Source of the DNA: AP-15 sp963712825
GTDB taxonomy: Bacteria > Pseudomonadota > Alphaproteobacteria > ATCC43930 > CGMCC-115725
Assembly (NCBI GenBank): GCA_963712825.1
Contig: CAVQJP010000002.1
Location: 248,001-312,000 of the forward strand
Direction: 5' to 3'
Length of the DNA: 64,000 nt
The position numbers and the translations under genes are program-made. This document shows, in pieces, positions 1-8,698 of the stretch (its first letter is position 1; each line of letters starts with the position of its first letter). The notes beneath the pieces are model-generated. The model did no database searches. It worked only from the letters and a program-made list of their open reading frames with translations, and was not told the origin of the DNA.

Positions 1-2330
1 AGGGCGACGCGCTGGTGCGGATGAGCGACATCGCCACCGTCGACCTCGCGGCGCAAAGCTGGACCTCGAGCGTCATGATGAACGGCCAGCAGGCCGTCTT
101 TATCGGCATCCAGGCGACGCCGTCGGGCAACCCGTTGACCATCGTCAAGGGGGTGCGCGCCCAGCTGCCCGAGCTGCAGCGCAACCTGCCGGCCTCGGTC
201 CACATGGAAGTCGCCTACGATTCGACCAAGTTCATCCAGGCCTCGATCGACGAGGTCAAGTCCTCGCTCGGCTCGGCGGTCGTCATCGTCGTCGTCGTGA
301 TCTTTCTGTTCCTCGGCAGCCTGCGCGCGGTGGTGATCCCGATCGTGACGATCCCGCTGTCCCTGGTCGGCGCCGGGATGATCATGGCGGCGCTCGGGTT
401 CAGCCTGAACCTGTTGACCCTTTTGGCGATGGTGCTGGCGATCGGGCTTGTCGTCGACGACGCGATCGTCGTCGTCGAAAACGTCTACCGGCATATCGAG
501 CAGGGCCGCACCCCGGCGCAGGCGGCGCTGATCGGCGCGCGCGAAATCGCGAGCCCGGTCATCTCGATGACCCTGACCCTGGCCGCCGTCTACGCCCCGA
601 TCGGATTTCTCGGCGGGGTGACCGGCGCCCTCTTCCGCGAGTTCGCGTTTACCCTCGCGGGCTCGGTGATCATCTCGGGCATCGTCGCAGTGACCCTGTC
701 GCCGATGATGTGCTCCTTGCTGCTCTCCCGCGAGATGCTGCAGGGCCGCTTTGTGCGGATTGTCAACAATGTGTTTTCGCGCCTTTCCGGATGGTACGGC
801 CGGCGCCTCGAACGCTCGCTCGACTACCGGCCGGTCACCGCTTTGTTCGGGGCCGCGGTGTTGGCGAGCCTTGTCTTCATGTACATGCACACCAGCGCCG
901 AGCTGGCGCCCGAGGAAGACCAGGGCGTGCTGTTCGCGCTGACCAAGGCGCCGCAATATTCAAACCTCGACTACGCCGATTCGTACAACCTCAAGCTCGA
1001 CAAGGCGCTGAGCTCGTTTCCCGAAACCTTTTTGCGGTTTATCGTCAACGGCCGGTTCGGGCCCAACCAGGGCATCGCCGGGGTAATCCTGAAGCCGTGG
1101 GACGAGCGCAAGCGCACGGCGCAGCAGCTGAAGCCGCTGGTCCAGCAAAAGGTCAACTCGGTCGAGGGGCTGAGCGCCTTTGTCTTTTCGCTGCCGCCAT
1201 TGCCGGCGACGATCGGCGGATTGCCGATCCAGATGGTGATCTATTCGCCCGGCGACTTCAAATCGATCTATCTGGAGATGGAAAAGATCAAGGCTGCGGC
1301 GCGCAAGAGCGGCATGTTCATTGTCGTCGACAGCGACCTCGCGTTCAACCAGCCGGTGATCCACGTAAAGATCGACCGCTCCAAGGCGAGCGACCTCGGC
1401 ATCTCGATGCAGTCGATCGGCGACACCCTCGCTCTGCTCGTCGGCGAGAACTACGTCAACCGCTTCAACCTCAACGGCCGTTCCTATGAGGTGATCCCGC
1501 AGGTGCCGCGCTCCGACCGGCTCTCGGCCGACACCCTGACGCGCTATTACGTCAAATCCGCCGCTGGCCAGCCGGTGCCGCTGTCCAACCTCGTCACCCT
1601 GTCGATGGACACCGAGCCGAACGCGCTGACCCAGTACAACCAGCTCAATTCGGCGACGTTCCAGGCGGTGCCGATGCCGGGAGTGACCACCGGCCAAGCG
1701 GTCGACTTTCTCGAGCAGCAGGTCAAGAACCTGCCGGCCGGGTTCAGCCACGATTACCTGTCGGACACTCGGCTTTACGTACAGGAAGGCAACCAACTCG
1801 CGATCACGTTTGTCTTTGCGCTGATCATCATTTTCTTGGTGCTGGCGGCGCAGTTCGAGAGCCTGCGCGACCCGCTGGTCATCCTGGTCAGCGTGCCGAT
1901 GTCGATCTGCGGGGCGATGATGCCGCTGTTTTTCGGCCTCGCGACCTTGAACATCTACACCCAGGTCGGGCTCGTGACCCTGATCGGGCTGATCAGCAAG
2001 CACGGCATTTTGATGGTCGCCTTCGCCAATCAGCTGCAGGTCAGCGAGCGGCTCGACCGCCGGCGCGCGATCGAAGAGGCGGCGCGCGTGCGGCTGCGCC
2101 CGATCCTGATGACGACGGCGGCCATGGTCGTCGGCCTGATCCCCTTATTGACCGCGAGCGGCGCCGGGGCGGCGAGCCGCTTTTCGATCGGCATCGTCGT
2201 CGTCGCCGGCATGTCGATCGGGACGTTGTTTACATTGTTCGTGCTGCCCGCGGTCTACACCGTGCTGGCCAAGGACCATCTCGCCGCCGCGCAGTCGACC
2301 CGCACCCGCGAGATCCAACAGGTTTCCTGA
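1..2330 (+). CDS. RND efflux permease (HAE1/AcrB family), 5'-truncated by window edge
   Basis: Inner-membrane proton-driven pump subunit of a tripartite efflux system. The reading frame is open from base 3, so the true start lies upstream; the GTG at 15 is only the first start codon inside the window. About 775 residues are visible, against about 1,040 for the family, so the N-terminal quarter is missing. Seen: a hydrophobic segment leading into GLVVDDAIVVVENV, the family's paired aspartates of TM4 used in proton relay; a second periplasmic porter domain; and a C-terminal membrane block with GLISKHGILMVAFANQ and LRPILMTTAAMVVGL. The adaptor gene is probably upstream, outside the window. It is clearly different from the two MdtB/C-like permeases at 35909-42322. 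Substrate unknown. Confidence 0.93.
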   Translation, partial: GDALVRMSDIATVDLAAQSWTSSVMMNGQQAVFIGIQATPSGNPLTIVKGVRAQLPELQRNLPASVHMEVAYDSTKFIQASIDEVKSSLGSAVVIVVVVIFLFLGSLRAVVIPIVTIPLSLVGAGMIMAALGFSLNLLTLLAMVLAIGLVVDDAIVVVENVYRHIEQGRTPAQAALIGAREIASPVISMTLTLAAVYAPIGFLGGVTGALFREFAFTLAGSVIISGIVAVTLSPMMCSLLLSREMLQGRFVRIVNNVFSRLSGWYGRRLERSLDYRPVTALFGAAVLASLVFMYMHTSAELAPEEDQGVLFALTKAPQYSNLDYADSYNLKLDKALSSFPETFLRFIVNGRFGPNQGIAGVILKPWDERKRTAQQLKPLVQQKVNSVEGLSAFVFSLPPLPATIGGLPIQMVIYSPGDFKSIYLEMEKIKAAARKSGMFIVVDSDLAFNQPVIHVKIDRSKASDLGISMQSIGDTLALLVGENYVNRFNLNGRSYEVIPQVPRSDRLSADTLTRYYVKSAAGQPVPLSNLVTLSMDTEPNALTQYNQLNSATFQAVPMPGVTTGQAVDFLEQQVKNLPAGFSHDYLSDTRLYVQEGNQLAITFVFALIIIFLVLAAQFESLRDPLVILVSVPMSICGAMMPLFFGLATLNIYTQVGLVTLIGLISKHGILMVAFANQLQVSERLDRRRAIEEAARVRLRPILMTTAAMVVGLIPLLTASGAGAASRFSIGIVVVAGMSIGTLFTLFVLPAVYTVLAKDHLAAAQSTRTREIQQVS

Positions 2331-2431
2331 TCATCCGGGGGTGCTGGTGGAGGATGAACCCCGAAGGGGCCATCCACATGGATGCCCGTAACAAGTCTGG
2401 GCACGGAGGACAGGATGCGGATGGCGTCGTA

Positions 2432-2457
2432 TCGGCCGGGCCGGCCGGCCCGGCCGA
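2432..2457. terminator. perfect 26-bp GC palindrome between convergent genes
   Basis: The half-site TCGGCCGGGCCGG is followed directly by its exact reverse complement. It lies between the RND permease stop (2330) and the stop of the minus-strand gene (2470), where a bidirectional terminator would be expected. No T-tract follows on either strand, so intrinsic termination is uncertain. A second hairpin, CCCC-GAA-GGGG with flanking GGATG/CATCC, sits near 2352-2375. Confidence 0.4.
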
Positions 2458-2469
2458 ACAAAGGCCGCT

Positions 2470-2856
2470 TTAGCGGCTGGTGCCGCTCTCGGTGTTGGAC
2501 GGCCCGTTGCCGGTCGAATTGCTCGGGGCGGTCGAGCTGCCGGTCTGCGGTTCGATGACGCCGGTCATCTCGTCGGGGCGCAACATCATGACGATGCGCG
2601 ATCCGTCCGGCGCCTGCGCACGGATCATAAAGGCTTCGGGGGTGACGGTGACGTCCTTGAAACCGGAGCTCTCGAGCGACTGGCGTAGCTTGTCCTTGGT
2701 GTCGCTGCTGACGCTGGTACCGTGGTGCCAGCTGTTCGAAGAGTTGGAAACACCGCTCTGGTCGCTGGTGGTCCCGGTCGTCGTCGAGCTCTGGGCAAAG
2801 GCCGGGGCGGCCAACAGCACCAGCGAGGCAACGATCGGAAATGCAGGAACGCGCAT
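2470..2856 (-). CDS. small exported protein, unknown function
   Basis: A 128-residue protein with a clear Sec signal peptide (MRVPAFPIVASLVLLAAPAFA, cut before QSS). A Ser/Thr/Asn-rich low-complexity stretch follows to about residue 48. A compact domain spans about residues 52-100 (KLRQSLESSGFKDVTV, then RAQAPDGSRIVMMLRPDEM), and the tail is again Ser/Asn-rich. The domain resembles short periplasmic PepSY-like or stress-related modules, but I cannot assign a family. The start is supported by AGGAG five to six bases upstream of the ATG. It stands alone, convergent with the RND gene. Confidence 0.75.
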   Translation of the reverse strand: MRVPAFPIVASLVLLAAPAFAQSSTTTGTTSDQSGVSNSSNSWHHGTSVSSDTKDKLRQSLESSGFKDVTVTPEAFMIRAQAPDGSRIVMMLRPDEMTGVIEPQTGSSTAPSNSTGNGPSNTESGTSR

Positions 2857-3142
2857 GTCATGCTCCTTTGGGTTGGTGACATGCGTCCAACACCCGAGAT
2901 GCCGAATCGTCGCTTTGGCCAGCCGAAATTAACAGTGCTGATTTTATTTCTTCTAAATCAAGATATCGTTCCCGTGCAGGTGTTAATTTGGTCGAACATT
3001 ATCGTTCTTAGCCAGGCCGGAGGCTGTGTCGCGCTTGCCGGCGGGGCTTTGGGTAAACATCGATATCGTGGTAATTGCGATATGGCCGGGCGACGGGGAC
3101 TAAAACCCGCGATGCCGCCCGGCGCAGACAGGGGGTGGGCGG

Positions 3143-3343
3143 TTGCGGCGGCTTTCCGGGACATGCAGCGCCGTGGTCATGGCAGCAATCTTTTTCGCCG
3201 TCCTGACGCCGATCGGGCTCGTCCTGCGGCTGGTCGGCCGAGACCGGTTGCGGCTGCGCCCGGACCCGGCAGCGGCGACTTATTGGATTTCCCGCGGCGC
3301 CGGGCCTGACCGGCGGCGGTCCGCGATGACCAGGCAGTTTTGA
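3143..3343 (+). pseudogene. SxtJ-like membrane protein, C-terminal portion only
   Basis: A 66-residue frame starting at TTG. It has one membrane segment (AVVMAAIFFAVLTPIGLVLRL), then GRDRLRLRPDPAAATYWI, and ends in SAMTRQF. This matches the conserved C-terminal half of SxtJ family proteins, which typically precede NodU/CmcH-type carbamoyltransferase genes. Full family members are roughly twice as long with additional N-terminal membrane helices; no such sequence was found in frame upstream. The stop overlaps the possible TTG start of the carbamoyltransferase, so the two were one transcription unit. Either a truncated gene or a short functional variant. Confidence 0.5.
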
Positions 3344-3348
3344 CCGCA

Positions 3349-5185
3349 ATGCGGGTCCTCGGCATCTCGGCGTTTTACCATGACAGCGCCGCCGCGCTGG
3401 TCGAGGACGGTCATGTCGTCGCCGCGGCCCAGGAAGAGCGCTTCAGCCGCAAGAAATACGACAGCAGCTATCCCGCCGCCGCGGTCGGCTATTGCCTGGC
3501 GCAAGCCGGGATCGGTCTCGGCGAAGTGGACTATGTCGCGTTTTACGACAAGCCGTTGTTAAAGTTCTCGCGGCTGGTCGAAACCTATCTGGCCTTTGCG
3601 CCGCGAGGGTTCCGCTCGTTCCGCGAGGCGATGCCGGTTTGGCTCAAGGACAAGCTTTTTCAAAAGCGCGCGTTGATCGAAAGGCTCACGGCGGCAGCGC
3701 CGGAATTCGACTGGGCGAGCCGTCTGGTTTTTGCCGAGCATCATATGAGCCACGCAGCCTCGGCGTTTTTTCCTTCGCCGCATCAGGACGCAGTAATCCT
3801 GACGATGGACGGGGTCGGCGAGTGGGCGACGACATCGGCGGCACTCGGCGCCGGCAATCGCATCACGATGCTGAAGGAAATCCATTTTCCGCATTCGCTG
3901 GGGCTGCTCTATTCGGCCTTCACCGATTTCACCGGCTTTCGCGTCAATTCCGGCGAGTACAAGGTCATGGGGCTGGCACCCTATGGCGAGCCGCGCTTTG
4001 CGCAAATCATCCTCGATCACCTGGTCGACCTGAAGGCGGACGGCAGCTTCCGGTCTGAACCAAGACTATTTCGACTACTGCACCGGGTTGCGCATGGTGA
4101 ACGAGCGCTTTGCGACACTGTTCGGGGTCGCGGCGCGCAAGCCCGAGGACTGGATCGAGCCGGTCCATATGGACCTCGCCGCCTCGATCCAATGCGTGGC
4201 CGAAGAAATCGTGCTGCGGCTGACGCGCTCGCTGTCGGCCGAAACCGGCGCCCGCAATCTGTGTCTTGCCGGCGGGGTAGCCCTCAATTGCGTCGCCAAC
4301 GGCAAAGTGCTGCGCGACGGCAGGTTCGAGAATGTCTGGGTGCAGCCCGCCGCCGGGGATGCCGGCGGCTCGCTCGGCGCCGCACTCGCCGCCTACCACC
4401 TCGAATTCGATCGGCCGCGGCAGCTCTCGAACGAGATCGACGGCATGTCCGGGAGCTATCTCGGACCCGCTTTCGACAACGACGACATCCGCTGCCGGCT
4501 GTCCGCGGCCGGCGCGCGCTTCGAGGAGTTCGGCGACGAGGAGATCATCGACCGCACCGCCGCGGCGCTGGCAGGAGAGCATGCCGTCGGCTGGTTCCAG
4601 GGCCGCATGGAGTTCGGCCCGCGGGCGCTCGGCGCGCGCTCGATCCTGGCCGACGCGCGCAGCCCCGCGATGCAGCGCACCCTGAACCTCAAGGTCAAAT
4701 ACCGCGAAAGCTTTCGCCCGTTCGCACCTTCGGTGCTGCGCGAGGACGTCGCCGACTGGTTCGAGCTCGACGCCGACAGCCCGTACATGCTGGTCGTCGC
4801 CGAAATTGTCGAGCGCCGCCGCCGCGCTACGGGCGACGCCGAGCGCCGGCTCTTCGGGATCGACAAGCTCAACGTGCCGCGCTCGGACATCCCGGCGGTG
4901 ACCCATGTCGACTATTCGGCCCGCATTCAGACCGTGCACCGCGAGACCAACCCGCGCTACCACGCGCTCCTCACCCGGTTCAAGGCGCTGACCGGCTGCC
5001 CGGTGCTGGTAAACACCAGCTTCAACGTGCGCGGCGAGCCGATCGTGTGCACCCCCGAAGACGCATTCGCCTGCTTTATGGGCAGCGAGATCGACGCGCT
5101 CGCCATCGGCAACTGCTTTCTGCGCAAGGAGGACCAGGACCCGGCGCTGCGCCTCGACTACCGTCATCGCTTCGAACCCGATTGA
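3349..5185 (+). pseudogene. carbamoyltransferase (NodU/CmcH/TobZ family), frameshifted
   Basis: Family members transfer carbamoyl from carbamoyl phosphate to hydroxyl groups of secondary metabolites or glycans. The N-terminal part begins MRVLGISAFYHDSAAAL and carries the metal-binding AEHHMSHAASAFF motif near residue 130. At about 4054 the frame breaks: translation reads DGSFRSEP, while the next frame gives the expected LNQDYFDYCTG and continues to the TGA at 5183-5185. Removing the T at 4054 restores a product of about 611 residues, normal for the family, with GGVALNCVANG, GRMEFGPRALGARSIL and NTSFNVRGEPIV in the C-terminal domain. An in-frame TTG at 3340 is an alternative start. The single extra base may be a mutation or a sequencing error. 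Confidence 0.85.
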
Positions 5186-5291
5186 CGACGCCGAAAGGGG
5201 CCGCCAAGCGCCGCCCAATCGTTAACGGCCGTCGCTTGTGTTTTGCCGGGCAATCGGTAACGGTTCGGTAATTCCGTATGGGAGGCAGCGC

Positions 5292-6098
5292 ATGGCCAAG
5301 ACCAAGATCGGCGTCGTCGGCTGCGGCGGCCGGATGGGCAGAATGCTGGTCGCCGAGATCGCGGCCACCGAAGGATGCACGGTCGCCGGCGGCAGCGAGG
5401 CGCCGAACAGCGGCTACATCAACCAGGACATCGGCGAGATAGCCGGTCTCGGGCGGATCGGAATCCCGATCGGCGAGACCGTCGACAAGCTGATCCGCGA
5501 CAGCGACGTCGTGCTCGAGTTCACCTCGCCGGCGGCGACCGCCGAGCACGCCGCCCTTGCCGCCGGCCTCGGCAAGGCGATGGTGGTCGGCACCACCGGG
5601 CTGTCGGCCGAGCAGGGCGACGTTGTGCGCGAGGCGGCGCGCAGCATCCCGATCGTCTGGGCCCCCAATATGAGCCTCGGGATCAACGTGCTGTTGAGCG
5701 TCGTCGAGGAGGTGGCGCGCCGGCTCGGCCCCGATTGGGACATCGAGATCATGGAGATGCACCATCGCGGCAAGGTCGACGCGCCATCGGGCACAGCCCT
5801 GGCGCTGGGGCGGGCCGCCGCCGCCGGGCGCGAGGTGGCGCTCGAAGCGGTCGAGCAGCGCGCTCGCGACGGCATCACCGGGCCGCGCCGGCGCGGCGAC
5901 ATCGGCTTTGCCGCACTGCGCGGCGGCGACACCACCGGCGACCATCACGTGATCTTTGCCGGCGCCGGCGAACGGCTCGAGCTCAGCCATCGCGCGACCA
6001 CCCGCGCGATTTATGCGAAAGGGGCGGTGCGCGCCGCCCGCTGGGTCGTCGGCCGCCCGGCCGGGCTCTACGGCCTCAAGGAGGTGCTCGGCCTCTAA
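5292..6098 (+). CDS. dapB: 4-hydroxy-tetrahydrodipicolinate reductase
   Basis: Cytosolic NAD(P)H-dependent reductase of the lysine/meso-diaminopimelate pathway. The product is 268 residues, the usual size. It opens with the Rossmann motif VVGCGGRMGRM and has the catalytic/substrate signature MHHRGKVDAPSGTALALG around residue 158. GTTGLS and APNMSLGINVLL are also family hallmarks. The ATG at 5292 is preceded by GGAGGCAGCG, better than the upstream in-frame start at 5238. The stop overlaps that of the convergent DUF2244 gene by 3 bases. Confidence 0.97.
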   Translation: MAKTKIGVVGCGGRMGRMLVAEIAATEGCTVAGGSEAPNSGYINQDIGEIAGLGRIGIPIGETVDKLIRDSDVVLEFTSPAATAEHAALAAGLGKAMVVGTTGLSAEQGDVVREAARSIPIVWAPNMSLGINVLLSVVEEVARRLGPDWDIEIMEMHHRGKVDAPSGTALALGRAAAAGREVALEAVEQRARDGITGPRRRGDIGFAALRGGDTTGDHHVIFAGAGERLELSHRATTRAIYAKGAVRAARWVVGRPAGLYGLKEVLGL

Positions 6099-6613
6099 TC
6101 CGCGTCGCGGCCGATCGCGGCGCGCCAGTGCTGGAGCGCCTCGCGGATCGTGGCCGCCAATTCGCGCCGCGCCGCCGGCGCCAGAAAATCGCCGATCGCG
6201 AGAAACCGGCCGTGCGACGCGACAAACAGCCGGTTGCGGTCGGGGTCGCGCTCCTCAAGCACGACACGCAGCCAGAACGGCTGGAACCGCCAGGTGCGCC
6301 GTTCGCCGCGCACACTGATCCGCTCGACCGAAAAGGCGTCGCCGGCGAGGCGGAGGATTTCGCTGCGCCGCGCGCTGCGGTAGTTGAGCCGGAAGGCGAC
6401 ATAGATCAGCGCCACGTCGAGCCCAAAAAAGCCGACGACCGGCCACGCGCCGATTGAGACGAAACCGATCCCGACCGCGAGGCTGATCCCGCCCAGCACC
6501 AGCATCATCACATGAAAGCCGCGCGACGGCAGGCTGCGGTGCGGCAGCAGCACCCGCTCGAAAAACGGACGGGGGAGCGGTGACGCGGGTACGGCGTCGG
6601 CAGGGAGGGGCAT
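6095..6613 (-). CDS. DUF2244 membrane protein
   Basis: A 172-residue integral membrane protein of unknown function. After a Pro-rich N-terminus it has LLPHRSLPSRGF, two closely spaced hydrophobic helices (about residues 32-75), then a basic cytosolic domain with RRTWRFQPFWLRVVLEE and a C-terminal LREL-type helix. This pattern matches the alphaproteobacterial DUF2244 family, often found beside nth and dapB as here. The frame is open upstream to 6838, but ATG 6613 (MPLPADAVP) fits the family length. Confidence 0.82.
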   Translation of the reverse strand: MPLPADAVPASPLPRPFFERVLLPHRSLPSRGFHVMMLVLGGISLAVGIGFVSIGAWPVVGFFGLDVALIYVAFRLNYRSARRSEILRLAGDAFSVERISVRGERRTWRFQPFWLRVVLEERDPDRNRLFVASHGRFLAIGDFLAPAARRELAATIREALQHWRAAIGRDAD

Positions 6614-7000
6614 AGCGCCCCCAACACTACGGTGCGGCCGAGGTTGCGTAAAGCACGCGCTCGCGTCGGTCTTCTCGGTCGCCGGCGGGCGCCTTGCTGC
6701 CTTGCTCCGGCGCGGGGGTCGGCGTTGGCTCGCGCGCCTTGATTTCGCGAGGACGCGCCCCAACTCGTCCTGCAACAGGTGCTCCGGGAGCGATTGGCGC
6801 CGTACCGCGCCGCCTCGGATTGCAGACGATGAGACCACGCTCGCATCGTCATCGCGGGGCCGAACCCTCGAGAAGCGCTGAGCTACGACGAGAAGCGCTC
6901 AGCCCACGAATTGCAAACACGGTGCATCGCGGCCGCTAAAGGCCGGCGGAGCATCCAAAGCATCCCCCATAAGATTGGCTGCTGATTTTGAGGATCGCGG
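6614..7000. other. 387-bp stretch without a supported gene
   Basis: Several short open frames cross this stretch on both strands, but none has a recognisable family, a good ribosome binding site or a consistent length. It lies between divergent genes, so the promoters of the DUF2244 gene and the 63-residue gene at 7001 should be here. No convincing promoter was picked out. Confidence 0.5.
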
Positions 7001-7192
7001 ATGATCGAGAAGCGTTCCACCGAAGAATCTCTTGCTGAACTCGAAGAGGTCGTGCGCCGTTATCAGCTCGGTGTCGCGGATCTGAGAGCGGACGAAAAGC
7101 TTACGCAAAAGGAGGCGCTGGCCCGATTGCAGAAGCTTCGCTTTACGGTTGGCGAAGGGCTGCGCTTGCTCAGACCCGAGCAACGCCGTTAG
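7001..7192 (+). CDS. small hypothetical protein, 63 residues
   Basis: Charged, predicted mostly helical: MIEKRSTEESLAELEEVV then RADEKLTQKEALARLQKL and a basic C-terminus. No signal peptide or membrane segment. A GAGG stands eight bases upstream of the ATG. Heptad-like spacing of Leu/Val suggests a short coiled coil. No family recognised; a real gene is likely but not proven. Confidence 0.45.
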   Translation: MIEKRSTEESLAELEEVVRRYQLGVADLRADEKLTQKEALARLQKLRFTVGEGLRLLRPEQRR

Positions 7193-7381
7193 CCCGAACA
7201 ACGCCGTTGGAGCGAGTCGCTGCAGGCATCTTGGTCATTGGGGTCAACCCTGAACGGGAACGCCCTGACCGAGTTTCAGCGTGACGGCCGAATTGCCTGC
7301 GGCGTTTGACCACCTACGGGGCGGGAGGCCGCGCAACACGCTCCATTTCTGGAGCGGCAACCCAACCGGAAGGAGTTTGCG

Positions 7382-7684
7382 ATGAAATTGACCTCTGCGA
7401 TGGTCGCCCAAACTTTGGGGCAATTCGAAGCACAACCGATCCCCGAACATCATCCCGCGGTCCCGGAGCTGAACCGGCTGTTCGGCGAGCACACCTTTTT
7501 TCTCGACGGAGACGGGTTGAGCATCGTTGAGCCGGCCGAGACCAATTCGTCAGCCCCGGTGTGGCAGGTTGTGAAGGTCGCCGGCTGGAAAGACGCCACG
7601 CAGACGAGCTTGACGCCGCACCAGCCCGAGCCGACCGATGTCCTGATCGAGCTCGGACCGGAGAACCCGGGACCGGCAGCCTAA
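7382..7684 (+). CDS. conserved hypothetical protein, 100 residues
   Basis: A soluble protein without signal peptide. It begins MKLTSAMVAQTLGQFEAQPI, contains LNRLFGEHTFFLDGDGL and VVKVAGWKDATQTSLTPHQP, and ends in an acidic/Pro tail. Similar short proteins are common in Bradyrhizobium-like genomes, with no known function (recalled, not searched). AAGGAG seven bases before the ATG gives a strong start. Probably monocistronic. Confidence 0.72.
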   Translation: MKLTSAMVAQTLGQFEAQPIPEHHPAVPELNRLFGEHTFFLDGDGLSIVEPAETNSSAPVWQVVKVAGWKDATQTSLTPHQPEPTDVLIELGPENPGPAA

Positions 7685-7776
7685 ACTCGTCGTCGGCTCT
7701 TGTTCGCGTGCTGCCAGGCGGGGGCAAAAAAGCGCCTTCGCCTGGACTTAGCGAACTGGGCCCGCGCAATTCAGCG

Positions 7777-7827
7777 AGCTGGCGGGTAGTGTCCTAATAT
7801 CAAATTAGGACACTACCAGCTGGCGGG
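7777..7827. repeat. stem-loop insertion flanked by a 10-bp direct repeat
   Basis: A perfect 13-bp inverted repeat (GTAGTGTCCTAAT at 7786-7798 and its complement at 7804-7816, 5-base loop) lies between two copies of AGCTGGCGGG (7777-7786 and 7818-7827). The direct repeats look like a target-site duplication, and the hairpin like a minimal mobile element or two abutting terminal inverted repeats left after IS excision. It may instead act as a terminator upstream of nth; no T-run follows. Confidence 0.55.
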
Positions 7828-7888
7828 CAACCGGGCGATCATGGTGCGATGCTGATAAGCTTCCAAGCTTTCAGCTATACTCGCATCG

Positions 7889-8698
7889 ATGCGCCTGATG
7901 TCGAAACGCGAGATCGCGGAACTTTACCGGCGGCTCGCTGAAACCCGCCCGATCCCCAAGACCGAGCTCGAATTCATCAACCCGTTCACCCTACTCGTCG
8001 CGGTCGTGCTGTCGGCGCAGGCGACCGATGCCGGGGTCAACAAGGCAACCCCCGCCTTGTTCGACTTGGCCGACACCCCGCAAAAGATGCTGGCGCTCGG
8101 CGAGGAGCGGGTGGTCGAGCTGATCCGCACGATCGGCCTTTTTCGCACCAAGGCGAAAAACGTCGTGGCACTGAGCCGGCTGTTGGTCGAACGCCACGGC
8201 GGCGCGGTGCCGCGCGAGCGCTCGGCACTCGAAGCATTGCCGGGGGTTGGGCGCAAGACCGCGAATGTCGTCTTGAACGTCGCCTTTGGCGAGCCGACGA
8301 TCGCGGTCGACACCCACATCTTTCGCGTCGCCAACCGCACCGGGCTGGCGCCGGGCAAGAACCCGCTCCAGGTCGAGATCGGGCTCGAACAGCGCACCCC
8401 GGCCAAATACAAGCCCTATGCGCATCACTGGCTGATCCTGCACGGGCGCTATGTGTGCAAGGCGCGCAAGCCGGAATGCCCTGCCTGCGTCGTCGCCGAA
8501 CTATGCCATTACGGGGCGAAAACCGGCCCCGCCGAGTTGATCGCGGCGCGCGCCGCCGCACCTCAGCCCGAAGCCCTGACCGAGCCCGACCCCGCGGTGC
8601 CGGCGCCGGAGCGCGTCCGTCGCCGGGCCGCACCGCCGGCGGCGAAAACCGCGCTCAGCCCGCCGCGCGCACCGGCAAGGGGACGGCGTCGGGGCTAG
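7889..8698 (+). CDS. nth: endonuclease III (DNA glycosylase/AP lyase)
   Basis: Base-excision repair enzyme for oxidised pyrimidines. It has the helix-hairpin-helix LEALPGVGRKTANVVLN with the catalytic Lys, followed by AVDTHIFRVANRTGLAPG with the catalytic Asp. The 4Fe-4S loop C-x6-C-x2-C-x5-C is intact (CKARKPECPACVVAELC). At 269 residues it is longer than the usual ~210: the last ~55 are an Ala/Pro/Arg-rich low-complexity tail. That tail overlaps the bactofilin 3' end by 44 bp on the other strand. ATG 7898 is an alternative start. Confidence 0.96.
   Translation: MRLMSKREIAELYRRLAETRPIPKTELEFINPFTLLVAVVLSAQATDAGVNKATPALFDLADTPQKMLALGEERVVELIRTIGLFRTKAKNVVALSRLLVERHGGAVPRERSALEALPGVGRKTANVVLNVAFGEPTIAVDTHIFRVANRTGLAPGKNPLQVEIGLEQRTPAKYKPYAHHWLILHGRYVCKARKPECPACVVAELCHYGAKTGPAELIAARAAAPQPEALTEPDPAVPAPERVRRRAAPPAAKTALSPPRAPARGRRRG

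Noticed and set aside
960..2003. 347-codon minus-strand frame inside the RND permease
   Set aside because: Antisense shadow of a clear permease; composition is biased to Arg, Asp, His and Leu.
2722..3309. 195-codon plus-strand frame before the carbamoyltransferase
   Set aside because: It overlaps the signal-peptide end of the opposite gene and the SxtJ-like frame, and reads as low-complexity Arg/Gly sequence.
4054..4058. Programmed +1 frameshifting in the carbamoyltransferase
   Set aside because: There is no slippery run, no stop codon at the shift site, and no stimulatory hairpin was evident. A one-base insertion or error is simpler.
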